Assembly: GCF_030209435.1 (NCBI RefSeq)
Contig: NZ_JARVRX010000010.1
Span: 372,001 to 436,000, forward strand
Direction: 5' to 3'
Length of the DNA: 64,000 bases
DNA from: Mycolicibacterium sp. lyk4-40-TYG-92
GTDB taxonomy: Bacteria; Actinomycetota; Actinomycetes; Mycobacteriales; Mycobacteriaceae
Part shown: positions 34,655 through 42,801 of the stretch, one piece after another
Layout of the letters: each line of letters begins with the position of its first letter
How positions within the stretch are numbered: position 1 is the stretch's first letter
Notes under the pieces: generated by a model
What the model saw: only the letters and a program-made list of their open reading frames with translations
What the model was told of the DNA's origin: nothing
Database searches by the model: none
Made by a program: the position numbers and the translations under genes

Positions 34655-35154
34655 CAGACGCCTGCCGCGGTCTTCTTGATGTGCTCGAACATCGCGCGAA
34701 TATCGGGGCTGAATTCGCCGAGTTCGATGTACGGCACCCCGGCCGACGCTCCATCGACATAGGCGAAACGCATCAACCCGCCGGACATCTCGCCCTGCTG
34801 CACGATGGCCAGCCCCTGTTCCTGCGCGGATGCCACGGCCGCGTCGAAATCAGCCGGCTCGAAACACACATGGTGCAGGCCCGGCCCGCTGCGATCCAGG
34901 AATTCGGTGTAGATGCTGACGCCACGCACCGGCTGGATCAGCTCCAGCTGCATGTCGCCCGAGTAGGACATCGAGATGTGGGCCGTGAAATCCGCGGGCT
35001 CGTCGTGGAGGCGGCAGGTTTCCGGCCCGAACTCGATGCCCGGCATCCGGACCCACGAGCCGACGCCGAACTGCTTGCTCAGCAGCTGCTCGGTTGCCTC
35101 GATGTCGTCGGTGACCCAGGCAATTTGACAGATCGGTCCATACGAGACGGTCAT
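34654..35154 (-). CDS. VOC-family (glyoxalase/dioxygenase fold) protein
   Basis: A 166-aa protein from ATG 35154 with a good GGAAGGAA ribosome site; the frame up to 35202 is rejected. Two beta-alpha-beta-beta-beta units are visible, with GPICQIAWVTDDIEATEQLL at the N-terminus, MQLELIQPV at the end of the first unit, GLHHVCFEP and GVPYIELGEF in the second. Metal ligands would be H/E/H/E type. Small VOC proteins can be isomerases, lyases or dioxygenases; at this size it is not an HsaC-type ring-cleaving enzyme. It is the first gene of the four-gene operon, facing the TetR gene across a palindrome. Confidence 0.82.
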   Translation of the reverse strand: MTVSYGPICQIAWVTDDIEATEQLLSKQFGVGSWVRMPGIEFGPETCRLHDEPADFTAHISMSYSGDMQLELIQPVRGVSIYTEFLDRSGPGLHHVCFEPADFDAAVASAQEQGLAIVQQGEMSGGLMRFAYVDGASAGVPYIELGEFSPDIRAMFEHIKKTAAGV

Positions 35155-35204
35155 GGCTTCCTTCCGGTTGGTCGCGCCATCGGCCTCGACCTCGGAATTC
35201 AAAC

Positions 35205-35220
35205 TAAGCGCTCACGCTTA
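35205..35220. promoter_or_regulatory. Palindromic operator between VOC operon and TetR gene
   Basis: TAAGCG-CTCA-CGCTTA, a perfect 6-bp dyad in the 119-bp divergent gap. It sits 51 bp upstream of the VOC start and 54 bp upstream of the TetR start, the expected place for autoregulation and control of the catabolic operon by this TetR protein. Confidence 0.6.
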
Positions 35221-35273
35221 ATTGGTCAAGCATTGTTGATTACATCAGCGCTTGTGGGAGCTAGACTGAGCGC

Positions 35274-35933
35274 GTGAACCGGCCCGATGCGCGCACACAG
35301 TTGCTGGTCGCCGGTGAACGTTTGATCGCGGAATCCGGCCCCGCAGTATCGCTTCGCGACGTGGCAATGGCTGCGGGGCAGCGCAACAACTCGGCCGTCC
35401 ACTATCACTTCGGCTCTCGGGACGGCCTGATCGAGGCGATCATCGCGCACCGGCAGGCCCCGCTGGAGCAGGCGCGGCTGGCGCTATTGGCCGAGCACGA
35501 AGCTGCCGAGCGGCCCGGCGACGACGTGGCCGCCTTGGTGACGATTCTGGTTGAGCCGCTGTTCGACACCCCGTATTCCGACGGCTCATGCCACTACGCC
35601 CGGTTTCTCGAGCGTGTCCGCAACCACCCCGTCATGGCGGACCTCACCTTCGCCGGCGACCAATGGCCCGCCACGCGCGTTCTCACCGGGCGGATCCTGC
35701 GCGCACTCGGTCATCTGCCGGAGGCGGTTCGTCATCAACGCCTGAGCTCGATGGCATCGGTGATGTTCACCCTGCTGGCCGATCATGAGCGGCAGGCCGA
35801 CGGCCCTCGCCGTGGTGGGATGACCGAGGCGGACGCGAGGGCCAACATCCTCTCGATGGTTGTCGGCCTGCTCACCGCGCCGATGGGCCCGATGCCGTCG
35901 TACATCGGGTCGGCGACTCATGGTCATGGTTAG
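35274..35933 (+). CDS. TetR-family regulator of the KshA cluster
   Basis: A 219-aa regulator starting at GTG 35274. The N-terminal helix-turn-helix is typical (AESGPAVSLRDVAMAAGQRN, then SAVHYHFGSRDGLIEAIIAH, residues about 19-60). The C-terminal ligand domain has no family assignment. It lies between the divergent VOC-KstD-KshA-LigB operon and a second kshA on its own strand 137 bp downstream, so it probably controls both through the palindrome at 35205-35220. Confidence 0.85.
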   Translation: MNRPDARTQLLVAGERLIAESGPAVSLRDVAMAAGQRNNSAVHYHFGSRDGLIEAIIAHRQAPLEQARLALLAEHEAAERPGDDVAALVTILVEPLFDTPYSDGSCHYARFLERVRNHPVMADLTFAGDQWPATRVLTGRILRALGHLPEAVRHQRLSSMASVMFTLLADHERQADGPRRGGMTEADARANILSMVVGLLTAPMGPMPSYIGSATHGHG

Positions 35934-36031
35934 CAGGCGCTCGGGAAAGCGTTGCGGACTGACGTGCGATGGTGTCCCGCTCAGTGGACGCTCTGCTTGT
36001 GGAGTGGCTTTGCCGTGCTAGTTACATTGCA

Positions 36032-36061
36032 GATCAACGATTTCCAGCGCTGATCAACGAT
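36032..36061 (+). repeat. Direct repeat GATCAACGAT x2 upstream of kshA copy 2
   Basis: Two identical decamers at 36032-36041 and 36052-36061 with a 20-bp period (two helical turns) end 9 bp before the ATG. Spacing on one face of the DNA suggests a regulator site, though it also overlaps the leader or ribosome site. Confidence 0.4.
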
Positions 36062-36070
36062 GGGGGTGCG

Positions 36071-37210
36071 ATGTCGGTTGGTGAGCAGGAGCGAACGGAA
36101 ATCCGGCAGATCGAGGCGGGGGAGAATCCGACGAGGTTCGCCCGCGGCTGGCACTGCCTAGGCCTGATCCGCGACTTCAACGACGGTGCGCCCCACCAGG
36201 TCGACGCGTTCGGCACGTCGCTGGTGGTCTTCGCCGATAGTCAGGGCCGGCTCAACGTGCTCGACGCATACTGCCGGCATATGGGCGGCAACCTCGCGTA
36301 CGGCAGCGTCAAAGGCGACTCGATTGCCTGCCCGTTCCACGACTGGCGCTGGGGCGGCGACGGCAGATGCACATTGGTGCCCTACGCCAAGCGAACACCG
36401 CGGCTGGCACGCACCCGCTCCTGGCGCACACTCGAACGCAACGGCCAACTGTTCGTCTGGAACGACCCGCAGGGCAACACCCCGCCGCCGGAAGTCGACA
36501 TCCCCGAGATCGAGGGATACGGCACCGACGCCTGGACGGACTGGACCTGGAACATCCAACTCATCGAAGGCTCACACTGCCGCGAGATCGTCGACAACAA
36601 CGTCGACATGGCGCATTTCTTCTACGTGCACTACGCATTTCCCCGGAACTTCAGGAACATCTTCGAAGGTCATGTCGCCACCCAGGTGATGGATTCGACG
36701 CCGCGGGACGACATGGTCGTCAGTACTTTCCATGACCCGACGTCCATTCTCTATTCGGAGGCCTCATATTTCGGGCCCTCCTACATGATCGACCGGCTGC
36801 GCAGCGTATCCAACGGCATGACCGTCGAGACCATCCTGATCAACTCGCATTACCCGGTGAGCCCGAACTCGTTCGTGCTGCAGTACGGCGCCATCGTCAA
36901 GAAGCTGCCGGGCCTGACCGAAGCGGAAAATGCGGAACTCGCCAGGACTTTCATCGATGGTGTGCAGACGGGCTTCGAGCAGGACGTCGAAATCTGGAAG
37001 CACAAGGCCCGCATCGACAACCCGCTGCTCACCGAGGAAGACGGTCCGGTGTATCAGCAGCGTCGGTGGTACGAGCAGTTCTACGTCGACGTCGAGGACG
37101 TGACGCCGGATATGACCGACCGCTTCGAGTTCGAGATCGACACCACGCACTCGATCGAGAGCTGGGAAGCCGAAGTGGCCGAAAACCTTTCTGCCTCAAT
37201 GCCGCACTGA
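36071..37210 (+). CDS. kshA: KshA-type Rieske oxygenase (copy 2)
   Basis: A 379-aa paralogue of the copy at 32050-33195, starting at ATG 36071 behind GGGGGTG; the frame extends to 35969 but that part does not fit KshA. Ligands are C68, H70, C87 and H90 for the Rieske cluster and D179/H182/H187 for the iron site. The two copies differ most in the substrate-facing part (residues about 205-260). It sits on the plus strand after the TetR gene. Multiple kshA genes are known in steroid-degrading actinobacteria and are used for different steroid substrates. Confidence 0.9.
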   Translation: MSVGEQERTEIRQIEAGENPTRFARGWHCLGLIRDFNDGAPHQVDAFGTSLVVFADSQGRLNVLDAYCRHMGGNLAYGSVKGDSIACPFHDWRWGGDGRCTLVPYAKRTPRLARTRSWRTLERNGQLFVWNDPQGNTPPPEVDIPEIEGYGTDAWTDWTWNIQLIEGSHCREIVDNNVDMAHFFYVHYAFPRNFRNIFEGHVATQVMDSTPRDDMVVSTFHDPTSILYSEASYFGPSYMIDRLRSVSNGMTVETILINSHYPVSPNSFVLQYGAIVKKLPGLTEAENAELARTFIDGVQTGFEQDVEIWKHKARIDNPLLTEEDGPVYQQRRWYEQFYVDVEDVTPDMTDRFEFEIDTTHSIESWEAEVAENLSASMPH

Positions 37211-37224
37211 TTGCCGAAAAAGGT

Positions 37225-37881
37225 TCAACCTTCATCGGATCGGTTGTGGCCGAGCAGTGCGGCCACCAGGTCGAGGGCTGTGCCGATCTCGGGAGCACCG
37301 CCACCGAGGAGCGGCGCATAGAGGTGGGCGTCGCACATGCGGATGAGCGCCAGGCCGAAAGTGGCTGTGGGCAGCGGTAATTCCATTCGCCCGGCAGCCA
37401 CCTCGGCGTCGAGGAGCTCGCCGACCAGGCGCCCGGCCGTCTGCTCCACGAGCCCGGGCAGCAGCATGAGCCGCACAATCAACAATGGCTCGCGGTGTGA
37501 CACCGCCTGTAGCGGTTTCGCATCGACGACCGCATTCAGAAAGCGGTCCATCACCTTCAGGATGTATTCGGTGCCGCCCGGCGGTTCGGCGTCGGGTCCG
37601 GCCTCTGCGGCCATATCCGCAACGGTGCGCCGAAAGGTTCGTTCGGTGGCCTCGGCCAGCACTGTGGCCAGCAGGTCTTCCCGGTTACCGACGAGCCGGT
37701 AGAGGGTCGAGCGGCCGATGCCGAGTTCGGCGGCGAGCGCTGACATGTCGACAGGCTCGCCCGCCAGGTACAGCCGGGTCGCTGCGTCGACCGCGGCCTG
37801 GCGGCTCAAGGCCGTGCCCAGTCGCGCGGGCGGGGCGGGTGTCGTCGAATCAGCTCCGGACATCCGCCCATTATGGGACAT
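37225..37881 (-). CDS. TetR-family regulator (divergent from SDR gene)
   Basis: A 218-aa protein with the HTH in DMSALAAELGIGRSTLYRLV (about 45-64). The C-terminal half (TATFGLALIRMCDAHLYAPL near the end) resembles the QsdR-type TetR ligand domain. Start Met1 (37881) or Met7 (37863) cannot be decided; neither has a strong ribosome site. It faces the SDR - kinase - acyl-CoA dehydrogenase operon across a set of dyads, so it likely represses that operon. Confidence 0.85.
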   Translation of the reverse strand: MSHNGRMSGADSTTPAPPARLGTALSRQAAVDAATRLYLAGEPVDMSALAAELGIGRSTLYRLVGNREDLLATVLAEATERTFRRTVADMAAEAGPDAEPPGGTEYILKVMDRFLNAVVDAKPLQAVSHREPLLIVRLMLLPGLVEQTAGRLVGELLDAEVAAGRMELPLPTATFGLALIRMCDAHLYAPLLGGGAPEIGTALDLVAALLGHNRSDEG

Positions 37882-37938
37882 TGCGCAGCTATGTGCCAGT
37901 GTGGCACACTTCGCCTATGTGTCCCACTCGTTTGGGAC
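37874..37938. promoter_or_regulatory. Dyad-rich operator region of the SDR operon
   Basis: A 17-bp palindrome TGTGCCA-GTG-TGGCACA (37892-37908) is flanked by TGGGACA (37874-37880) and by GTCCCA-CTCGTT-TGGGAC (37921-37938). The outer motifs share the TGGGAC half-site. This suggests two or more TetR dimers in the divergent gap, one covering the TetR start itself. Confidence 0.6.
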
Positions 37939-37968
37939 TCTGTACTGCCACCCCACGAGGAAGTTGAC

Positions 37969-38724
37969 ATGAGCACGCGATTCGAAGGAAAGACCGCGAT
38001 CGTCACCGGTGCCAGTCGGGGCATCGGGTTCGCCATTGCCCAGCGTTTGGTCGACGACGGCGCCAAGGTGGTGATCACCGCCCGCAAGCAGGAGGCGCTC
38101 GACGCTGCCGTCGAGACCCTCGGTGGCCCGGACGTCGCGCTGGCCGTGGCCGGCCGGGCCGATGACACCGAGCACCAGGACGCCGTGGTGGCCAAGGCGA
38201 TCGAAACCTTTGGTGGCGCAGACCTGTTCGTCAACAACACCGGCATCAACCCGGTGTACGGGCCACTCATGGACATCGACATGGATGCCGCGCGCAAGAT
38301 TCTGGAAGTGAACGTGCTGTCGGCGCTGTCGTGGGTGCAGAAGGTGAATCGGGCCTGGCAGGCCGAGCATGGCGGCGCCATCGTCAACGTCGCGTCGATC
38401 GCCGGCCTGCGGCCCGCCCCGGGAATTGCCCTCTATGGGGTGTCCAAGGCCGCGGTGATCCACCTGACCGAGGAGCTGGCCTATGAACTCGGCCCGAACA
38501 TCCGCGTCAACGCCGTTGCCCCGGCCGTCGTCAAGACGCGGTTCGCGACCGCGCTGTACGAAGGGCGCGAGGAAGAGGTCAGCAAGAACTACGCGCTGAA
38601 ACGCCTTGGGGTTCCCGAAGATATCGGTTCGGTGGTCGCGTTCCTGCTGTCGGACGACGCCGGGTGGATGACCGGGCAGACGTTGACAATCGACGGCGGC
38701 GTCCTTCTGGGCGGCGGCGTCTGA
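37969..38724 (+). CDS. Short-chain dehydrogenase/reductase
   Basis: A 251-aa classical SDR from ATG 37969 with GAGGAAG upstream. NAD-binding TGASRGIG is at residues 13-20, the NNTG motif near 89, Ser in the NVASIAGL segment and YGVSK (Tyr about 155) complete the active site. It oxidises or reduces a hydroxyl/keto group. TGATG joins it to the kinase-like gene, and all three genes of the operon are probably needed for one acyl-CoA route. Confidence 0.92.
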   Translation: MSTRFEGKTAIVTGASRGIGFAIAQRLVDDGAKVVITARKQEALDAAVETLGGPDVALAVAGRADDTEHQDAVVAKAIETFGGADLFVNNTGINPVYGPLMDIDMDAARKILEVNVLSALSWVQKVNRAWQAEHGGAIVNVASIAGLRPAPGIALYGVSKAAVIHLTEELAYELGPNIRVNAVAPAVVKTRFATALYEGREEEVSKNYALKRLGVPEDIGSVVAFLLSDDAGWMTGQTLTIDGGVLLGGGV

Positions 38725-39752
38725 TGGCCGCGGACACCCACCTCGATCTGCCCGGGCTGGACCTGGACCGGCTCGGTGCCTGGTTGCCCTCCGCCGTGCC
38801 CGGTGCCGGAGCCCAGCTCACTGCGAAGTTGATCGCCGGCGGTAAGTCGAATCTGACTTACCGTGTCACGGATGGGAATTCATCGTGGATCGTCCGCCGC
38901 CCCCCTGTCGGGGAGCTGTTGGCCACTGCGCACGACATGAGCCGCGAATACCGGATGATGTCGGCGCTGGCATCCACCGCGGTCCCGGTGCCCACGATGT
39001 ACGCCTTCTGCGACGACGTCGCAGTGCTCGGTGCGCCGTTCTATGTCATGGCAGAGGTCGACGGGTCCCCGTACCGCCGGGCGACCGAACTGGAGCCGCT
39101 CGGCGCCGCGCGCACCCGGGCGATCTCGGAGCGGCTTGTCGACACTCTGATCACCGTGCATTCAGTGGACCCGGCCTCGGTGGGTCTGGCCGATTTCGGC
39201 CGGCCCCAAGCCTTCCTGGGACGTCAGGTCGAGCGTTGGCGCAAGCAGTTCGCTGCGGCCCGCACCCGGGAGCTGCCTGCCATGGAAGAGCTCTATCAGG
39301 CGCTGGCGCAGCGGGTTCCGGCTGACTCGGCGCCCGGCATCGTGCATGGCGATTACCGTCTGGACAACGTACTGATGGACTCGCACGACCAGCCGGCGGC
39401 AGTGCTCGACTGGGAGCTGGCCACCATCGGTGACTCGCTGACCGATCTTTCGCTGATGGTCGCGTACGGGCGGCTCGCCGCATCGGGTAACCCGGAGGTC
39501 TCTGACGTCAGCGAAGCACCGGGCTTCCTCTCCGAGCAGGAGATCATCGACCGGTACCGCGCTGGGATCGGCCGCAGTCTGGGCGATTTCGGCTTCTACC
39601 TGGGCCTGGCCTTCTTCAAGATGGCGGGCATCTTCGAAGGTATCCACTACCGCTATGTCAACGGCCAGACCGTTGGCGACGGCTTCTCGTTCGCCGGGGA
39701 CGCGGTGCACTCCCTGCTGGACTTCGGACTCAACGCACTGAAGGAGCACTGA
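38724..39752 (+). CDS. APH-like phosphotransferase (FadE36/ACAD10-11 kinase-domain type)
   Basis: A 342-aa aminoglycoside-phosphotransferase-fold protein, from ATG 38724 (TGATG with the SDR stop). The glycine-rich region GGKSNLTYRVT (about 38-48), the catalytic loop VHGDYRLDNVLMD (about 209-221) and the metal motif LDWELATIGD (about 227-236) are visible. It is the family annotated FadE36 in mycobacteria although it is not an acyl-CoA dehydrogenase. Mammalian ACAD10/ACAD11 carry this kinase fused to a dehydrogenase, and bacterial LvaA phosphorylates 4-hydroxyacyl-CoA. The dehydrogenase gene follows 1 bp later, so a similar two-step reaction is inferred. Confidence 0.88.
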   Translation: MAADTHLDLPGLDLDRLGAWLPSAVPGAGAQLTAKLIAGGKSNLTYRVTDGNSSWIVRRPPVGELLATAHDMSREYRMMSALASTAVPVPTMYAFCDDVAVLGAPFYVMAEVDGSPYRRATELEPLGAARTRAISERLVDTLITVHSVDPASVGLADFGRPQAFLGRQVERWRKQFAAARTRELPAMEELYQALAQRVPADSAPGIVHGDYRLDNVLMDSHDQPAAVLDWELATIGDSLTDLSLMVAYGRLAASGNPEVSDVSEAPGFLSEQEIIDRYRAGIGRSLGDFGFYLGLAFFKMAGIFEGIHYRYVNGQTVGDGFSFAGDAVHSLLDFGLNALKEH

Positions 39753-39753
39753 C

Positions 39754-40974
39754 ATGGAATTCGCCTACGACGCCAAGACCAAGGAAATGATCGCCGAGCT
39801 GACGGCATTCATGGACAGCCACGTCTACCCCGCAGAGAAGACGTTCCACGAGCAGCTTGCCGCACTGGACAACCGCTGGGCCTGGGACAGCACCCCGGTG
39901 CTGGTGGAGCTGCGCGCCGAAGCGCGCCGCCGCGGTTTGTGGAATCTGTTCCTTCCGGGTCAGAAGGGCGCCGGCCTGACGAACCTGCAATACGCGCCGC
40001 TGGCCGAAATCACCGGCCGCAGTATCCAATTGGCACCCGCGGTGTTCAACTGCGCCGCTCCGGACACCGGCAACATGGAGGTGCTCAACGAGTTCGGCAC
40101 CGAGGAGCAGCAGCGCCGATGGCTCGAACCGCTGCTGGACGGAGACATTCGTTCGGCCTTTGCCATGACCGAACCCGATGTCGCCAGCTCGGATGCCACC
40201 AACATCGGCCTGTCCATCGTCCGCGACGGTGACGAGTACGTCATCAATGGCCGCAAGTGGTGGATCACCGGCGCGATGAACCCCAACTGCGCGATCTTCA
40301 TCGTCATGGGCAAGACCGACCCGAACTCGGAACGTCATCGCCAGCAGTCACAGATCCTGGTTCCCCGGGACACCCCCGGGCTCGAGGTGCTGCGCGGCAT
40401 GGAGGTGTTCGGGTACGACGATCACGACCATGGCGGCCACGCCGAGCTGCGGTTCACCGATGTGCGGGTTCCGGTGTCCAACTTGATCGGCGAAGAAGGC
40501 AGCGGATTCGCGATTGCCCAGGCGCGTCTCGGCCCGGGCCGCATCCACCACTGCATGCGTGCGATCGGGGTCGCGGAGCGCGCCATCGAGATGATGTGCC
40601 GGCGCGCTGCCGACCGGGTCGCGTTCGGCAAGTCGCTGGCAGAGCAAGGCGTGATCCGGGACTGGATCGCGGAATCCCGCGTGCGAGTCGAACAGTTGCG
40701 GCTGCTGGTGCTCAAGACGGCATGGCTGATGGACACCGTCGGAAATCGCGGCGCGCACACCGAGATTCAGTCCATCAAGATCGCCACGCCGCAGACCGTG
40801 CAGTGGATTCTGGACAAGGCCATCCAGGTGCACGGCGCCGGCGGGCTCTCGCAGGACTTCCCGCTGGCCGCGATGTACTCCGGCATCCGGACCCTGCGCT
40901 TCGCCGACGGGCCGGACGAGGTGCACAAGAACGCCCTCGCTCGCGCGGAGCTCAAGAAGCACCTCGCGCACTGA
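39754..40974 (+). CDS. Acyl-CoA dehydrogenase, ACAD10/11 (LvaC)-type
   Basis: A 406-aa dehydrogenase. FAD-binding segments include AFAMTEPDVASSDATNIGLS (about 132-150) and VHGAGGLSQDFPLAAMYSGI; the C-terminal RFADGPDEVHKNALARAELK is the ACAD10/11-type ending rather than the YEGT of classical ACADs. It follows the APH-like kinase by 1 bp. ACAD11-type enzymes act on phosphorylated 4-hydroxyacyl-CoA, allowing 4-hydroxy acids to enter beta-oxidation. The SDR in the operon may process the 3-hydroxy product. Confidence 0.9.
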   Translation: MEFAYDAKTKEMIAELTAFMDSHVYPAEKTFHEQLAALDNRWAWDSTPVLVELRAEARRRGLWNLFLPGQKGAGLTNLQYAPLAEITGRSIQLAPAVFNCAAPDTGNMEVLNEFGTEEQQRRWLEPLLDGDIRSAFAMTEPDVASSDATNIGLSIVRDGDEYVINGRKWWITGAMNPNCAIFIVMGKTDPNSERHRQQSQILVPRDTPGLEVLRGMEVFGYDDHDHGGHAELRFTDVRVPVSNLIGEEGSGFAIAQARLGPGRIHHCMRAIGVAERAIEMMCRRAADRVAFGKSLAEQGVIRDWIAESRVRVEQLRLLVLKTAWLMDTVGNRGAHTEIQSIKIATPQTVQWILDKAIQVHGAGGLSQDFPLAAMYSGIRTLRFADGPDEVHKNALARAELKKHLAH

Positions 40975-41169
40975 TAGCGCTGATCGAGGGGACGTCCGGC
41001 TCTCCGGTGGCACATCCGATTTGGCGCAGTCAACTTTTCCCTGACAGTCAAGGAAAGTGGACGCTTCCAGATCGAACATGCCAGGGGAGGTCGGAGGTCC
41101 TTCGGTGGTGGAGCTCTGGGCGACCATGTTTTATTTGCATCGGCTATGACGATTAAATAGCGTGGTCGG

Positions 41170-41634
41170 GTGCGGCTGACCGGTTTCACTGACGTCGGGC
41201 TGCGGATTCTGATCCGGCTGGCGGCTGAAGACGGCCGGCAGCGGATCTCGACGCGGCAGATCGCCGAGGACATGCAAATCTCGTACACGCACGCGACCAA
41301 GGCGTGCGCGCACCTGGCGGCGTCCGGGTGGCTGGACGCCGACCGCGGTCGCGGCGGCGGTCTCGCCCTCACCGCGGGCGGCCGTACCGCCCGCCTGGGC
41401 GACGTGGTGCGGTCGCTGGAAGACGACGATGACAGCGAGCTGGTCGACTGCAGCGGGCTGGATTGTCCGCTGCAATCGGGGTGCCGGCTCCGTGCGGCCC
41501 TGGCGGTGGCCAAAGCGGCGTTCTATGCGTCGCTGAACACCACCACGGTCGCCGACCTCGCGCAGCCGCCGACCCGGAACCTGCTGATCAGCCTCGGCGC
41601 GCCGGGCGCGCAGATCGATTCCCGCGCCGATTGA
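41170..41634 (+). CDS. nsrR: NsrR-type Rrf2-family iron-sulfur regulator
   Basis: A 154-aa Rrf2 protein from GTG 41170. The winged helix includes ISTRQIAEDMQISYTHATKA (26-45) and the RGRGGGLAL wing. Three Cys at 94, 99 and 105 (DCSGLDCPLQSGC) and Asp8 match the ligands of the [4Fe-4S] cluster in Streptomyces NsrR, a nitric-oxide sensor. It usually controls hmp-type NO detoxification genes; none is next to it here. The 195-bp upstream gap has an AT-rich patch TTTATTTGCAT...GATTAAATAG before the start that could hold an autoregulatory site. Confidence 0.85.
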   Translation: MRLTGFTDVGLRILIRLAAEDGRQRISTRQIAEDMQISYTHATKACAHLAASGWLDADRGRGGGLALTAGGRTARLGDVVRSLEDDDDSELVDCSGLDCPLQSGCRLRAALAVAKAAFYASLNTTTVADLAQPPTRNLLISLGAPGAQIDSRAD

Positions 41635-41688
41635 ACCGAATGGCTCTGTAGTTCGTGGTACCCACAACCGCTGCGTAAGGGGACCGCC

Positions 41689-42801
41689 ATGCAACTGTCC
41701 GCACGCCTGCCCGTCGACCTCGCCGCTGCCGCCGTTGCTTTGGTGGTCGTCGCACCACTGGCACCCGTCGCGCCTGCCGCGCAGCATCCGTCCCCGCCGA
41801 CGGTGACGCGCGAAATCAGTTTGGCCGCAACGGTTCCACCGGGTGGCCTGATCACGAGTTTCATCAAGAACCAGGGCATCTACTGCTCTCTCATCTGTCC
41901 GCTGCTGGCGCAGACCGTCACGACGGGCATCACGACCACACTGCAGGAGCCGGGGGTGTTCCTCGCCGCGCTGCCGGCCAATGGCCCGCTCAAGGCGCTC
42001 GGTATCGCCGGCGCATCAATGACGGGGCCGACCGCGGCGGCCATGGACAAGGCGATCGATGTGGATGCCGCCATTCCGGCGCAGCGGGCGCTGAACGCTT
42101 TCGAGGTCGGTGTGGTGGGTCTGCTCAACATTCCTCCCGCGATCCTCGGCGGTCCCGGTGCGGTCCTCGCGGCGTTCCAGGATTTCCGTCAGCAGACGTT
42201 CGACGCGCTCAACGCGCCCGTCGTCCGAAACCCCGAGCCGACCGTCATGCCGCGCGGCGTGTTCCAGGTCGCGGTGATCGGCGTCATCAATGTGGTTGCG
42301 GCAGTGATCTTCCCGGGCTTCAACTTCTTCCTCGCGGGCGCGTTCCACGTGCCCGACGCCGTCGCTCAGGAACTGGCGAAGAGCGGCAATCCGCTTCGCG
42401 CGGCCATGGCCGGTGTCCAGACCGCCATCGGAGTGGTGAACAACGCGGCGAACGTCGTCGCGAAGGCCATCGTCACCGAGGCCGGCAAGGTCCGCGCCGC
42501 AGCCATGCAGCCGGGCGCCTTTACCCCGTTGGCTGCGCCCAAGCCCGTCACGACATCGGCCGTCAGCCCCGCCGTCGCGATCACCCAGACGCCGCCGAAG
42601 AAGCCGAAGAAAGCGTCGCCGTCGCAGACATTCGGGCAGTTGCCCAACCCGTTGGCCGGACTCATCAACGGTCTGACGAAGGCTCTGACGCCCAAGCCCG
42701 AACCGAAGTCAAAATCCGGCGGCAAGTCGGGACTTCAGTCCACGGACCGTGGTGCCCAAACCGGCGTGCCTTCGCGCCCGGCCTTGCGCGCCAACCGGTG
42801 A
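41689..42801 (+). CDS. Secreted Ala/Pro-rich protein of unknown function
   Basis: A 370-aa protein from ATG 41689 with AAGGGGA upstream. It has a signal peptide or anchor (to about residue 31, APVAPAAQH), two Cys close together (YCSLICP, near 64-68), a helical hydrophobic middle rich in Ala/Gly/Val (about 75-265) and a basic Pro/Lys-rich tail. I recognise no domain; similar composition is seen in mycobacterial PE-type and outer-envelope proteins, but there is no PE or PPE motif. Its 3' end overlaps the convergent enoyl-CoA hydratase gene by 67 bp. Confidence 0.65.
   Translation: MQLSARLPVDLAAAAVALVVVAPLAPVAPAAQHPSPPTVTREISLAATVPPGGLITSFIKNQGIYCSLICPLLAQTVTTGITTTLQEPGVFLAALPANGPLKALGIAGASMTGPTAAAMDKAIDVDAAIPAQRALNAFEVGVVGLLNIPPAILGGPGAVLAAFQDFRQQTFDALNAPVVRNPEPTVMPRGVFQVAVIGVINVVAAVIFPGFNFFLAGAFHVPDAVAQELAKSGNPLRAAMAGVQTAIGVVNNAANVVAKAIVTEAGKVRAAAMQPGAFTPLAAPKPVTTSAVSPAVAITQTPPKKPKKASPSQTFGQLPNPLAGLINGLTKALTPKPEPKSKSGGKSGLQSTDRGAQTGVPSRPALRANR

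Noticed and set aside
41033..41058. ACTTTTCC/GGAAAGT inverted repeat before nsrR as terminator of the acyl-CoA dehydrogenase operon
   Set aside because: Arms are unequal, the loop is long and no T-run follows; kept only as background.
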